Shown: positions 45,847 to 54,669 of the stretch, one piece after another
Layout: each line of letters begins with the position of its first letter
Position numbering within the stretch: the first letter of the stretch is position 1
Origin: Ypsolopha sequella
Lineage: Eukaryota > Arthropoda > Insecta > Lepidoptera > Ypsolophidae
Reading direction: 5' to 3'
NCBI GenBank assembly: GCA_934047225.1
Contig: OW203991.1
Location: 9,858,001-9,922,000, forward strand
DNA: 64,000 nucleotides
Notes under the pieces: model-generated
Databases searched by the model: none
What the model saw: only the letters and a program-made list of their open reading frames with translations
Told to the model about the DNA's origin: nothing
Position numbers and translations under genes: made by a program

Positions 45847-46514
45847 ATATATAATGTCTTTTTCATAATTTTTGAACATACTGTTTATTAATAATCCATT
45901 TTTGGATGACGCTGGGTAGAGGTGCCTTACGCCGCCACTCCTAAAAGGTATTGTTACAAAAACCCACAATACCCACAAACATTGTACAATGTTACAACAA
46001 TATGGATAATATTTTTAGAGATCGTTAGTTGCAACATTATGAATGTAAGTATTCTAGGCACAGATTTAACCCATGATTCACGATTTTATTGTTCAAGTGG
46101 GACTTCAGCTATTCAAACCACAGAAAGACAAAGGCATAAAGCGTATCCTTACAACAAAATAGTAAGTAATAACAACAAAAGTTACTATTATTGTTCCAAA
46201 AGTGTGCTACTAGGTAACATCCCTACCAAAACAGACATTTAGCGGGTTTTATTGCACATGCACTTAAAGTTGCAGCCCCAGACTACTTGGTGAACATTTA
46301 CAGCCAAAAACAGTTTCAACAAAGTATAATCGGGGAATACTCCGCAGACCAACTTTCCGCTCGTATTTAAATTGTTATACACGTGAAAACTTGATCTGTA
46401 CAATTTTATGTGGCAGTACCTGGCTCTGTCGCTGTTATCTGGTTAAAGGTAGAACTAATACGGTGCCTTTGGGATGTGTCTATTAGTCTAAGGAAATGTT
46501 TATTAATAGCATGG

Positions 46515-46702
46515 ATTGTACAACATAGTATCGAACTACAGACTGTCGAATAACGTTGGGTCGAAATCATGTTTGTCCGAATAACGGTGGTCCAAAAGCA
46601 CGCTGGATCGAAAATCGTTGTATCCACTGTTCATGGGATCTAATAACGGTCTCCCGAAAGAACATTATTTATTTTATTTTATTTATTTATTTATTTATTT
46701 AT
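46515..46702. repeat. Degenerate CGAATAACGGTGG-type repeats plus ATTT microsatellite
   Basis: GTCGAATAACGTTGGGTCGA, GTCCGAATAACGGTGGTCCA, GATCGAAAATCGTTG and GATCTAATAACGGTCTCC recur about every 20-40 bp. They are followed by an ATTT array (46663-46702), which looks like the tail of a retroposed repeat. Confidence 0.5.
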
Positions 46703-47484
46703 GTCGAAGCACATTAGCATGAAAACAAAATGTGATAAAAGATAGTCTCGTATCGTTTTGTTTTTTTTTTGGGCACACAAAGTTACTAGGTTCTGACTCA
46801 GACCAATTCAGACCAAATAATTTATTTTGTCTGAGGGTTCTGATGTTTTAAATATTTGCCAAATTTTCAATTCTTTATAAAAAAAAAAGAAGTAAGTAGC
46901 TTTAAGCTACTTTGACTACATTATTTTTTTGCTTAATATATCTTTAGCACGGAACAATTGTTAAATTAAGCAATAATACACATGAAATTGGCGCGGTAGA
47001 ATAATCTTTCGGTATGCATACTCGATTAAAGTGGTTATTTAAAAAATAAACCATGCTGGCAACACCAGAAGACAAGATGGCGCTCGTTTTCTCGTGACTA
47101 ACGTAGGTGCTAATTGATCGCAGTGAAATAAAATGTACGTGCTGTGGATCTAAATAATTAATGTGTTAATACCACACTGACACCCAATTAAAGTTTTCAA
47201 TATGAAGAATTGAACCATAAGAATTTATTTGAAATAAATATAATACTGTTACACTCAGCCTTTCATTTATTCAAATTGCTAAATAATCAGCTGATCCATA
47301 AAAAAGTTACATTGCTACCCTTTCAAAATGTATGAGACAACAGATTTTCTTTTCTCAATTTTTTTCTCACGGAATATATCGCCGTAAAGTACGAGTAGTA
47401 TCGACAGTTAGTATCGACACCTAAAATTAAAATGAATAATCCTATAAATAGTGAAAACTTAAACTAAAGACCCAAAAATATATA
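46703..47484. other. Stretch without recognised gene
   Basis: AT-rich; no supportable feature before the LINE relic. Confidence 0.35.
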
Positions 47485-47626
47485 CATTGTAAATTAAGCA
47501 AAATTTATATTTTGTTAAGGTCACTGCCCTCGTGCGGGAAAGTACCCAGCAGGCTGGCAGCATTACCCCGTTGTATGGCCAGATTGATTCCCTGGCCGAG
47601 GTAAGTCCGTACCCAGGGCTACATAT
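47485..47626 (-). pseudogene. Non-LTR retrotransposon relic, 3' piece (split by BEL insertion)
   Basis: The minus strand reads INLAIQRGNAASLLGTFPHE and onward at about 47523-47597, the same conserved motif as at 2860-2920. It is followed by an AT-rich 3' UTR. Residues just upstream (PRPGNQ frame) are shifted or decayed. The other half lies beyond the BEL/Pao element at 55363-55815, and the last five bases here (CATAT) are the duplicated target. On the plus strand this GC-rich piece imitates an exon with a GAGGTAAGT donor, which is a coincidence. Confidence 0.75.
47622..47626. repeat. Target-site duplication (left)
   Basis: CATAT directly before the LTR, identical to 55358-55362. A 5-bp duplication is normal for BEL/Pao integrases. 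Confidence 0.9.
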
Positions 47627-48314
47627 TGTTCAGTACAGGTGTACCGAACGTGCACCGGTTCCAGCAAAGTCCGGCAGTTGTGTGTGCGAGAGGAAGCAGG
47701 CGAGGTATGGGGCTAATAAGAGAAACGAGAAATCGACTTTGCGATAGCCCCGTCCACACCGATCAGTCGACTCGTTGTTGCTCGATGCTCGCAGCGAGAG
47801 AGAGAGAGAGAGACGCTCGTAGATCCTTTCAGTCCCACGCCACCGCTTTTTCTTGTCTCGTTCCTCGAAGCCCGCCGTCCAGGTTGGAGCTTCTACTGCA
47901 GTGGAGTGAAGAGAGGCCTCTGGTGTCTTCGGATGTCTTCAGAAGTCTTCTTGTTTCGGCGAGCGGTAGCGGACTGATTTTTTGCCGGATTGAGCGTATT
48001 TATATCCTAATATCTAGGCTGTCAGATAGCGCTAGTTGCCACGATTCCTATGTGTCGACCAATCGTTGTGGGGGTAGTCTATCCTTTATTTATAATGGAC
48101 TGTATTGTTACATTATGTAATTACTATTAATATTATGTATTATCATTAGTTATGTTTAGCTTTTTTGGGCCGCTATCTAAGTATTTATTTATTTGCGACC
48201 CAAATGAAACCATATACACCTAAATCATATTTATTTATCTTATAGCTACTTATTTACATATAGCTACCTATTTACATGTTATCTTATGTATCTATCTAAT
48301 CGGCGTCGTGTACA
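47627..48314 (-). repeat. 3' LTR of the BEL/Pao element
   Basis: 688 bp, TG...CA ends on the minus strand. The terminal 19 bp also encode the last five codons and TAG stop of the pol ORF. It contains a GA/TC microsatellite (about 47799-47814) that could bind GAGA-type factors (inference). No canonical AATAAA was seen downstream of the predicted start site, so the poly(A) signal is unidentified. Confidence 0.95.
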
Positions 48315-51300
48315 TTCTCCCGCCGTGAAGTAGTTGCTTCATTACCCGTGGGTAGCACGACGAGCTTCTTTACTGGTCGCCGCAGGATGCCCTTCGTAGT
48401 GCGGATGTCAGCTGTTCTCGTGATGCCGTCCGGGCCGGGGAAGATCTTGACTACGACGCCTCGAAGCCATGTGTTGCGTGGGAGAGTAGCGTCGACTATG
48501 ATGACTAAATCTCCGACATTGATGGCTTCTCCTCTGCCGTATGGCTCCCGCCGGTGTTGAAGTGTCGGGAGGTACTCGCGCAACCAGCGCGCCCAGAATT
48601 GATCAGCGAGGCGTTGGCTGGTTCTCCACATCTTCTTCAAGCTGAAGTCGGAGTCGTCGAAGACGCCTGGTTGTGGTACTCGGGATGGTCCACCGAGTAA
48701 GAAGTGGTTTGGAGTCAGCGCCCCCTGGCGGTCATCAGTCGAGACATGGGTGAGAGGCCTGCTGTTGACGGTATCTTCTACTTCAGCCAGCAGGGTGGAT
48801 AGGACTTCTTCTCTCGGGTGTTGCTCATGTAGTACGACTCTAAGGGCGGTCTTCACGCTGCGGACTAGTCGTTCCCACGCTCCAGCCATGAATGGTGAGA
48901 GAGGTGGCAAGAAGCGCCATCGGATGAGGGCGTTGGCGGCTGCTGATGCTAGTTGATGTTCATCCAAGGCCTGGCGGAGTTCGGCGTCGCTTCCTCGCAG
49001 GTTGGCTCCGTTGTCGCTCCAGATTTCTGTTGGTCGGCCGCGGCGCGCCATCATACGACGAAGTGCCATGATGCATGAGTCTGTGGTCATGGACTCTGTG
49101 ATTTCTAGGTGGACTGCTCGTGTGGTGAGACATGTGAATAGGGCCACATATCTTTTCTGGTGCTGACGGCCCACGGTGACTGAGAGTGGGCCGAAGAAGT
49201 CCAAACCAGTGAAGGAGAAGGGCCGCTGATGATGTGCTAGTCGGCAGCTTGGCAGGTCCCCAGTAGGCGGCGACGTTGGCTTTGCTCTTCGGAGTCGGCA
49301 GGGCTGGCAGTTGCGGAGTACGCCCCGGACAGTGGGGCGCAGTCGGAGCACCCAGAGTTGTTGTCGAACTTCATTTGCTACGGTCTCGACCCCGCCGTGG
49401 TGTAGCTCTCGGTGCACCCAGTCTATGAGTAACCGGGTGTATGGATGGCTGCCGTCGACGATAGGTGGCGCGCGCTGCTCTGCTGTGACGTCATCTGCGG
49501 CGTCTATACGTGACTTGACGCGCATGATTCCCTCCTCGTCCAGGTAGACAGAGAGGTTTTTGATGCGACTCTCGGGAGCAATGGGGCTCCCGCCGGTGAC
49601 ACAGGCGAGCTCGTCCGGGAACGCCTGTTGCTGCAGCGCGCGGATCCACAGCTTCTGGGCTTCCATCAAGGTGTCTGCTTCAAGTGGGGTGAAGCGGTCG
49701 GCTGCTGCAGCGGGCGCCCTCGTGGTGGCGCGGGGCTTCGTCGTCTTTCTCGCCGTCGTCCAGGTCGGGTCCGCTTCTGGGTTCTTCGTCGTCCTCTTGC
49801 GCTTGGCAGCAGCGCATTTGACTCTGTGAAGTAGCTGAATGAATTGTAAAACCCTCCCCGTTACCCTTATTAATCGAAGCCACGATGAGTAGCGCGCTGG
49901 ATCAGGTAGCGCCGCTTGCAATTCTGTCGTCCTCTTCATTGTGGCTATCTTCTCTTCTCCTGTGATTGTAGGAGTGATGACGGGTTCTGCTGGCCAGGAG
50001 TCTTCGTTGTTGTACAGGAACGTCGGTCCTCTGAACCATCGATGTGTGTTTTCGAAGCCCACAGGAGTGTCGCGTGTGGCATCATCTGCAACATTGTCTC
50101 TGGAGGGCACCCAGTACCACTCGTTTACCTTAGAGGCCTCCTCTATTTCGGCGACTCGAAACGCAACAAACTGTTTGAAGACGCGTGGTCCCGCTCGTAG
50201 CCAGCATAAGACTGTTTTGCTGTCAGTCCAGAAGAATCGTTTGGTCGGCCGCTCGTCGTGTTCTTGTTGGACGGTGTTTGCGAGGCGGCAGCCCAGTACA
50301 GCACTCTGTAACTCCAACCGAGGAATAGAAGTGGTCTTGAGTGGTGAGACCCGACCTTTGGCAGCTGCGAGACTTACTTGTATGGATCCGTCGCTCATCT
50401 TTGTACGCCAGTATACAGCGGCGGCGTATGTTCTCTCGCTGGCGTCGACGAAAGTGTGTAGTTCTCTGTCGACTGCTCCCTCGTGTCCTGGGTAGCAGCG
50501 AGGTAGTGCTATACTACCCAGACTGCGTAGATCATGAAGCCAGCTGTACCATCTCTCTGCGAGGTCCGTTGGTAGCTGCTCGTCCCATCCAACTCCCAGG
50601 CGCCATGTCTCCTGAAGTATGTGCTTCGCTTGGATCGTTACCGGTGTAGCAAAGCCTAGTGGATCGAATAGAGACATTGCCGTTCGTAGAGTCTCCCGCT
50701 TGGTCGGTACCTTGTCTCCGCTGATGATGGCTGGCGCCACACGCGCCATGTTGAGATTGAATCCTAGAGTGTCTGCGCGTGGTCGCCATACCAGACCCAG
50801 GATCTTCTCGCTCCCGCCGGTATCTAGGTCCTTGCTTACCTCTCCTGGTGTAGCCGTGAGGTGTTGGATGGCGGCAGGTTCGTTGCTTGTCCACTTCTGT
50901 AGTTCGAAGTGGCCTCTGCGGTGGATGGTGTCCACTTCCTTGGTGATCCTCTTTGCTTCCTCTACTGTGTCGAAGGATTGTAGATAATCATCCATATAGT
51001 GATTACGGATTATAGCATCTGTTGCTTGTGGATGTAAATGCCTGAATTCTTCAGCATTTTTGTTCTTCACGAAGATTGCACTCGCCGGTGAGGAGGTGGC
51101 TCCGAAGATGACTGACTTCATACGGTACTCACAAGGTTTTGAAATTCGATCTGCGCCTCTCCATAGGAATCGAAGTGCATCTCTGTCTTCCTCTCGAATT
51201 CCGATGCGTAAGAACATATCCTTTATGTCTGCGGTGACTGCTATCTGATGCTGGCGGAAGCGCATGAGCACGCCGGGCAGTGACTGCAGCAGGTCTGGAC

Positions 51301-53872
51301 CAGTGAGGAGTAGCTGATTTAAATTCGTACCTTTTGTAGTAGCCGCTGCGTCATGGACAATCCTCAGCTTCTCTGGCTTTGCTGGGTTGATCACAGCAAA
51401 GTGAGGCAGGTACCAGCGTCTTCCTGGTGTAGATCCCTTTGGAGCGACCTCTGCATAGCCGTTCTTCAGCATCCTCTCCATCTGCTCCGTGTAGCGGGTT
51501 TTCAGGTGAGGATCCTTATCCAGCTTCTTCTCCACTCCTTCCAGTCGTCGCAGCGTGGCATCATAGTTGTCTGGGATGTTGTTCATGTCGTTCTTCCACA
51601 GGAGTCCTACTTCGAAGCTTCCATCTTCTCTGCGCTTTGTGGTGGCTTCCAAGATGTTGAGTGCTCGCTGATCTGGATCAGAGCGTGGACGGCGAGGTTC
51701 GACTCCCAGTGATTCTAGAGCGAAGTGTTCCTGAAGCATCTTGTCGATGTTCTCTTCTTCCATCGGACGAGTTTTCAACACGCGATGGATCTCAACTTGC
51801 TGCGTAGTGTTTACCTTTTCTCCAGCGAGTCCATGTATTACCCACCCCAACCCGGTGAGTGAGGCCACAGGTTCGTCGTGGCATCCTGTGCGGGTGTCGC
51901 TGGTCATCATCAGCTCCCAGTTATCCTGGCCAATCAGGATGGAAGGAATAGCGTCCTCGTACAGCAGCTGGTTGGTGATATCTTCCAGGTAACTGCATTT
52001 CTCAATCAGTGTGCGTCGAACTGTCTGACCTGTTATTCCTAAGTTAGGAATGGTGCGCGCGTCAATGAAGTGCTCTTCCTGACTATGTCTCCCCTTAATT
52101 GCGAACGTGATGAGTTGTGTAGCAGCATTCACTCTGGCGCCGGCTATACCTTCTATGTTGAGGGTGCGCTTGGGTCCTTCTGCTCCTATCTGTCTGGCTA
52201 CCTCTTCCTTGAGCAGCGTGATGGTAGACCCTCCATCCAAAATTGCGAAGATGTCAGCAGTCCCCTTAGGTCCGGTGAGCGTTACCGGAACTATCTTCAA
52301 AAGAGCCGTTTGTCCTAGCGTGGAGCAGACTGCTCTCATTGCTCGTTCGTCAGCGAGGGTTGCAGCAGTGTCTGGTACTCGATGAAGTAGGTGATGATGA
52401 AAATACTGACAACCGTCGATGTCACACCTCTTGGCGTTGCAGCGATGCTTGTAACTACGGTACCTTAAACATCTGAAGCAGAGTTTTTTCTGTTTGCAGG
52501 TCTCCCATTTCTTATCCAGCGTGAGCTCTTGGAAGGTGCGGCAGTCAGCTGTGACGTGACCTTGTCGCTTGCAATAGTCGCAGCTCCTTTCTGTTGATTT
52601 GTCCGCCGTTTTATGTTCCTTTTCCGCTGCTTTATGTTGCTTGTCCGCCGCTGTATTTGTACGCTGACCTCGACGTGTCTGCTCCGTATGACGTAACGTT
52701 GGAACCTCCGGTCGAATATGACGTACCTGGAGCTTCATCTCAGCCTTAAGAAAGCGTCGTATTTTTAGCAGACCCGGCTCATCCTCCGCTTGTCTCGCCT
52801 CGAAGTCGTACCATCTCGCTCGGTAGAGCGCAGACATCTTGTCCTCTATCATATGCAATGTCTGTGGACTTACGAGGTATGCCTCTCGCTTCAGCGCTAG
52901 GATTGTGGATATCACGGCGTCGACCTTGCAAGCGAAAGTAGCCAGCTCCTTGCCGGCATCAGTAAGGCGGGGCAGCGACTTCAATTTCTCCAATTCTGCG
53001 TAAACAATGTCATCAGGACGACCAAATACCTCTTCTAATGCGGCTATGATTTCCGAGGGTGGCGCAGTGGTCTTCATCAATCCTTCTACGAGGTCCTTGG
53101 CTGGGCCCCGCAAGCTACGTCGTAGGCGTGCTTTGTTCTCGGCGTCTCCGAAGTGATGTGCTGTAGATGTATAAATATCTCGCCATGCATACCATTCGTC
53201 GTAAGCGCCGCTGTACGGGAGTAACTCGCTGAGATACCTCGGAGCTGTGTTGCGGGGTGCCGGGGAGGAGACTGCTTGAGATAGCTGCGAGAGTCCGTGC
53301 AGAAACATCTGTTGTTGACGCTCAAACATACCCATAAGGTGATCCGTAGACGGAGCGGTTGCTACGACGTTGTCCGTAGTTGCTGCGGTGTGTCGCGAGG
53401 CGGCGCCACCTCCTTGCCACGGAGATGGATCGTAGCTCTCGCTCTGTTCACCGTAGTCGCCTCGTCGTGGTGGGACGCCATCTCCTCGGTGTGGAGGGCT
53501 CGTAGTGATGTGACCGAGCCGCTGAGTTCCCAGGCATCGTCTGCTCTGGGTGGGCCCGGTCTGGTCTTGAAACCTCAGTGGTCTTCGGCTGCTCCGGCGC
53601 GAAGCGGGTTTCAGTGGAGATCCCAGTGGTCCACGGCTGCTGCGGCTCGTGGCGGGTCTCTTCGTAGCGCCAATCCTCAGTGGTCCCATGCTGCGTCGGC
53701 GATGGGCGGGATTGGCTTGCGGGTTCCAGCGGCGTGCGCGCCTGACTGGTTTCTTCATTTGCTGTGATCCTCGGCTGCTGCGGCGCGTGGCGTACGTCCT
53801 CTTCTGGCGATGCAACTGCGCCGTCGTGTGGTGCAGGCTGGGGTCGGGGAAACTCGTAGGCACTGTGGTCAA
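48296..53872 (-). CDS. BEL/Pao Gag-Pol polyprotein (1858 codons)
   Basis: Uninterrupted ORF; the first about 125-140 residues (Arg/Ser/Pro-rich) are probably the shadow of the gag frame. Residues 210-380: BEL Gag domain (SELLPYSGAYDEWYAW, RRSLRGPAKDLV, FGRPDDI). 431-444: CCHC knuckle CDYC-H-C. 465-478: second knuckle with Ser473 where His is expected. 480-497: C--DGC-YFHHHLLH. 541-560: aspartic protease with Asp546 (ILDGGST). About 780-1000: reverse transcriptase with YMDD at 959-962. 1060-1265: Pao-type linker and RNase H (Asp1143, Glu1187, Asp1217, Asp1264). 1487-1525: integrase HH-CC zinc site. Core Asp1558, Asp1620, Glu1667. 1715-1840: C-terminal DUF5641-like domain. All catalytic acids are present. 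The ATG at 53872 is only the first Met of the open frame; natural translation more likely enters from the upstream gag frame. It ends inside the 3' LTR. Confidence 0.95.
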   Translation of the reverse strand: MTTVPTSFPDPSLHHTTAQLHRQKRTYATRRSSRGSQQMKKPVRRARRWNPQANPAHRRRSMGPLRIGATKRPATSRSSRGPLGSPLKPASRRSSRRPLRFQDQTGPTQSRRCLGTQRLGHITTSPPHRGDGVPPRRGDYGEQSESYDPSPWQGGGAASRHTAATTDNVVATAPSTDHLMGMFERQQQMFLHGLSQLSQAVSSPAPRNTAPRYLSELLPYSGAYDEWYAWRDIYTSTAHHFGDAENKARLRRSLRGPAKDLVEGLMKTTAPPSEIIAALEEVFGRPDDIVYAELEKLKSLPRLTDAGKELATFACKVDAVISTILALKREAYLVSPQTLHMIEDKMSALYRARWYDFEARQAEDEPGLLKIRRFLKAEMKLQVRHIRPEVPTLRHTEQTRRGQRTNTAADKQHKAAEKEHKTADKSTERSCDYCKRQGHVTADCRTFQELTLDKKWETCKQKKLCFRCLRYRSYKHRCNAKRCDIDGCQYFHHHLLHRVPDTAATLADERAMRAVCSTLGQTALLKIVPVTLTGPKGTADIFAILDGGSTITLLKEEVARQIGAEGPKRTLNIEGIAGARVNAATQLITFAIKGRHSQEEHFIDARTIPNLGITGQTVRRTLIEKCSYLEDITNQLLYEDAIPSILIGQDNWELMMTSDTRTGCHDEPVASLTGLGWVIHGLAGEKVNTTQQVEIHRVLKTRPMEEENIDKMLQEHFALESLGVEPRRPRSDPDQRALNILEATTKRREDGSFEVGLLWKNDMNNIPDNYDATLRRLEGVEKKLDKDPHLKTRYTEQMERMLKNGYAEVAPKGSTPGRRWYLPHFAVINPAKPEKLRIVHDAAATTKGTNLNQLLLTGPDLLQSLPGVLMRFRQHQIAVTADIKDMFLRIGIREEDRDALRFLWRGADRISKPCEYRMKSVIFGATSSPASAIFVKNKNAEEFRHLHPQATDAIIRNHYMDDYLQSFDTVEEAKRITKEVDTIHRRGHFELQKWTSNEPAAIQHLTATPGEVSKDLDTGGSEKILGLVWRPRADTLGFNLNMARVAPAIISGDKVPTKRETLRTAMSLFDPLGFATPVTIQAKHILQETWRLGVGWDEQLPTDLAERWYSWLHDLRSLGSIALPRCYPGHEGAVDRELHTFVDASERTYAAAVYWRTKMSDGSIQVSLAAAKGRVSPLKTTSIPRLELQSAVLGCRLANTVQQEHDERPTKRFFWTDSKTVLCWLRAGPRVFKQFVAFRVAEIEEASKVNEWYWVPSRDNVADDATRDTPVGFENTHRWFRGPTFLYNNEDSWPAEPVITPTITGEEKIATMKRTTELQAALPDPARYSSWLRLIRVTGRVLQFIQLLHRVKCAAAKRKRTTKNPEADPTWTTARKTTKPRATTRAPAAAADRFTPLEADTLMEAQKLWIRALQQQAFPDELACVTGGSPIAPESRIKNLSVYLDEEGIMRVKSRIDAADDVTAEQRAPPIVDGSHPYTRLLIDWVHRELHHGGVETVANEVRQQLWVLRLRPTVRGVLRNCQPCRLRRAKPTSPPTGDLPSCRLAHHQRPFSFTGLDFFGPLSVTVGRQHQKRYVALFTCLTTRAVHLEITESMTTDSCIMALRRMMARRGRPTEIWSDNGANLRGSDAELRQALDEHQLASAAANALIRWRFLPPLSPFMAGAWERLVRSVKTALRVVLHEQHPREEVLSTLLAEVEDTVNSRPLTHVSTDDRQGALTPNHFLLGGPSRVPQPGVFDDSDFSLKKMWRTSQRLADQFWARWLREYLPTLQHRREPYGRGEAINVGDLVIIVDATLPRNTWLRGVVVKIFPGPDGITRTADIRTTKGILRRPVKKLVVLPTGNEATTSRRENVHDAD
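48315..48324 (-). promoter_or_regulatory. Polypurine tract (plus-strand primer)
   Basis: GGCGGGAGAA on the minus strand lies immediately before the TGTACA start of the 3' LTR. One pyrimidine interrupts the run. It overlaps the last codons of pol. Confidence 0.75.
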
Positions 53873-54617
53873 TCACTTGAATATTAGTTGTAAGTAAACT
53901 TACGCGTTTTGGTCCCTCCAGTGCTAGCGGCTTGCGACGTGTCCCCTCTATCCAGTCCGCCACGCGCCGCTCCGACGTGGTCGTGAAGAGAGAGCGTCGT
54001 TCATCCTCTTCATCTTCGTCTTCTTCTTCCTCGCTGGTGGCGCCTGCCTGCAGCTTGTAGCGCTCGATCTCTATTTGCTTGAGCAGGAGTTCCTCTTCTA
54101 ACTTGAGTAGGCGCGCCTTACTGCTGCGAGGGCGTACGGTGCGCACGCTCGAAGGTCCTCTCGAAGTTGCTGTGCCGTGTCGGGAGACAGGCTTGTCGCC
54201 CGGCTGTGGCTGCGCTCCATCTCTCCGGATCGTAGGCAGCCCCTCGCTCCGTTCCTCTGCATCCCCGACGTGGCGCGGCTCCAGTGACTTGCCGGCGTCG
54301 TAGTTGGCGACGTCGACGGAGACCGCGTCGACTGTGGATGCGGGCCCTCGCTGCGGGCCCAAGGGTGGAGTGACCAAAGGTGGCGTGCCCGCTGTCCTCG
54401 GAGTGGATGCGATGGTGGACGACTCGGTTGTCAGTCCGCTTGCCGGCGTGACCGAAGAGTCCCACGTGTGCGTCGAGGCGGAGCCGTCGGTTGGTGCAGT
54501 GTTCATCTTGCTCGTATTCCCGTCGTCCCCGCCGTTGTTGCTCTCCATCTGGCGCTGTCCGTCTTCTGCCATGGTGCTGGTGGAGTCGCTCTTGCTTTGT
54601 GATCGGGTGGATACCAT
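53448..54617 (-). CDS. BEL/Pao Gag, amino-terminal ORF (389 codons)
   Basis: The start chosen is the first ATG after the primer-binding site (54617-54615), in a GCGATGG context. The same frame is open further upstream through the PBS into the LTR, which is not a plausible start. From that Met: a Ser/Thr/Pro-rich head (MVSTRSQSKSDS), a helical, probably coiled-coil segment KARLLKLEEELLLKQIEIER at about residues 167-186, an acidic cluster (SEEEEDEDEEDERR, about 195-208), and a Pro/Gln-rich tail with RHxPQQPxxT-like repeats. It stops at 53448, overlapping the pol ORF by 425 bp in a different frame. The main Gag domain and zinc knuckles are in the other ORF, so this is the head of one Gag interrupted by a frame change of +1 (or -2). 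Whether that is programmed or a mutation cannot be told. Confidence 0.85.
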   Translation of the reverse strand: MVSTRSQSKSDSTSTMAEDGQRQMESNNGGDDGNTSKMNTAPTDGSASTHTWDSSVTPASGLTTESSTIASTPRTAGTPPLVTPPLGPQRGPASTVDAVSVDVANYDAGKSLEPRHVGDAEERSEGLPTIRRDGAQPQPGDKPVSRHGTATSRGPSSVRTVRPRSSKARLLKLEEELLLKQIEIERYKLQAGATSEEEEDEDEEDERRSLFTTTSERRVADWIEGTRRKPLALEGPKRVSLLTTNIQVIDHSAYEFPRPQPAPHDGAVASPEEDVRHAPQQPRITANEETSQARTPLEPASQSRPSPTQHGTTEDWRYEETRHEPQQPWTTGISTETRFAPEQPKTTEVSRPDRAHPEQTMPGNSAARSHHYEPSTPRRWRPTTTRRLR

Positions 54618-54650
54618 CGCACTCTCGACACAACTGCCGAAACCGGAAGT

Positions 54651-54668
54651 ATCCGGCTCGAAGGACCA
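54651..54668 (-). promoter_or_regulatory. Primer-binding site complementary to tRNA-Tyr
   Basis: On the minus strand TGGTCCTTCGAGCCGGAT starts one base after the LTR. The plus strand ATCCGGCTCGAAGGACCA equals the 3' end of insect tRNA-Tyr(GUA) including CCA, as recalled (its acceptor stem begins CCTTCGA). The match covers 18 nt. Confidence 0.85.
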
Positions 54669-54669
54669 A

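Noticed and set aside
47532..47604. Exon-like GC-rich plus-strand frame ending in GAG/GTAAGT, with a matching acceptor-like tract and second GTAAGT at 55370-55403
   Set aside because: Looked like a host gene with the BEL element in an intron, but the plus-strand frames do not join without stops. Both pieces are explained by the antisense non-LTR relic read on the minus strand.
47626..48120. 164-codon plus-strand ORFs in both LTRs (also 54669-55163)
   Set aside because: Antisense to transcription and without motifs; they appear twice only because the LTRs are duplicates.
48348..50987. Many plus-strand ORFs of 60-184 codons opposite pol
   Set aside because: Shadows of the high-GC, strongly coding minus-strand gag-pol frame.
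53868..53910. Possible 41-nt intron (GTAAGT...CACAG) in the gag ORF that might explain the frame change
   Set aside because: Removing it would lead to the third frame, not to the pol frame. The sequence is open and protein-like when read through, and it is very short for an insect intron.
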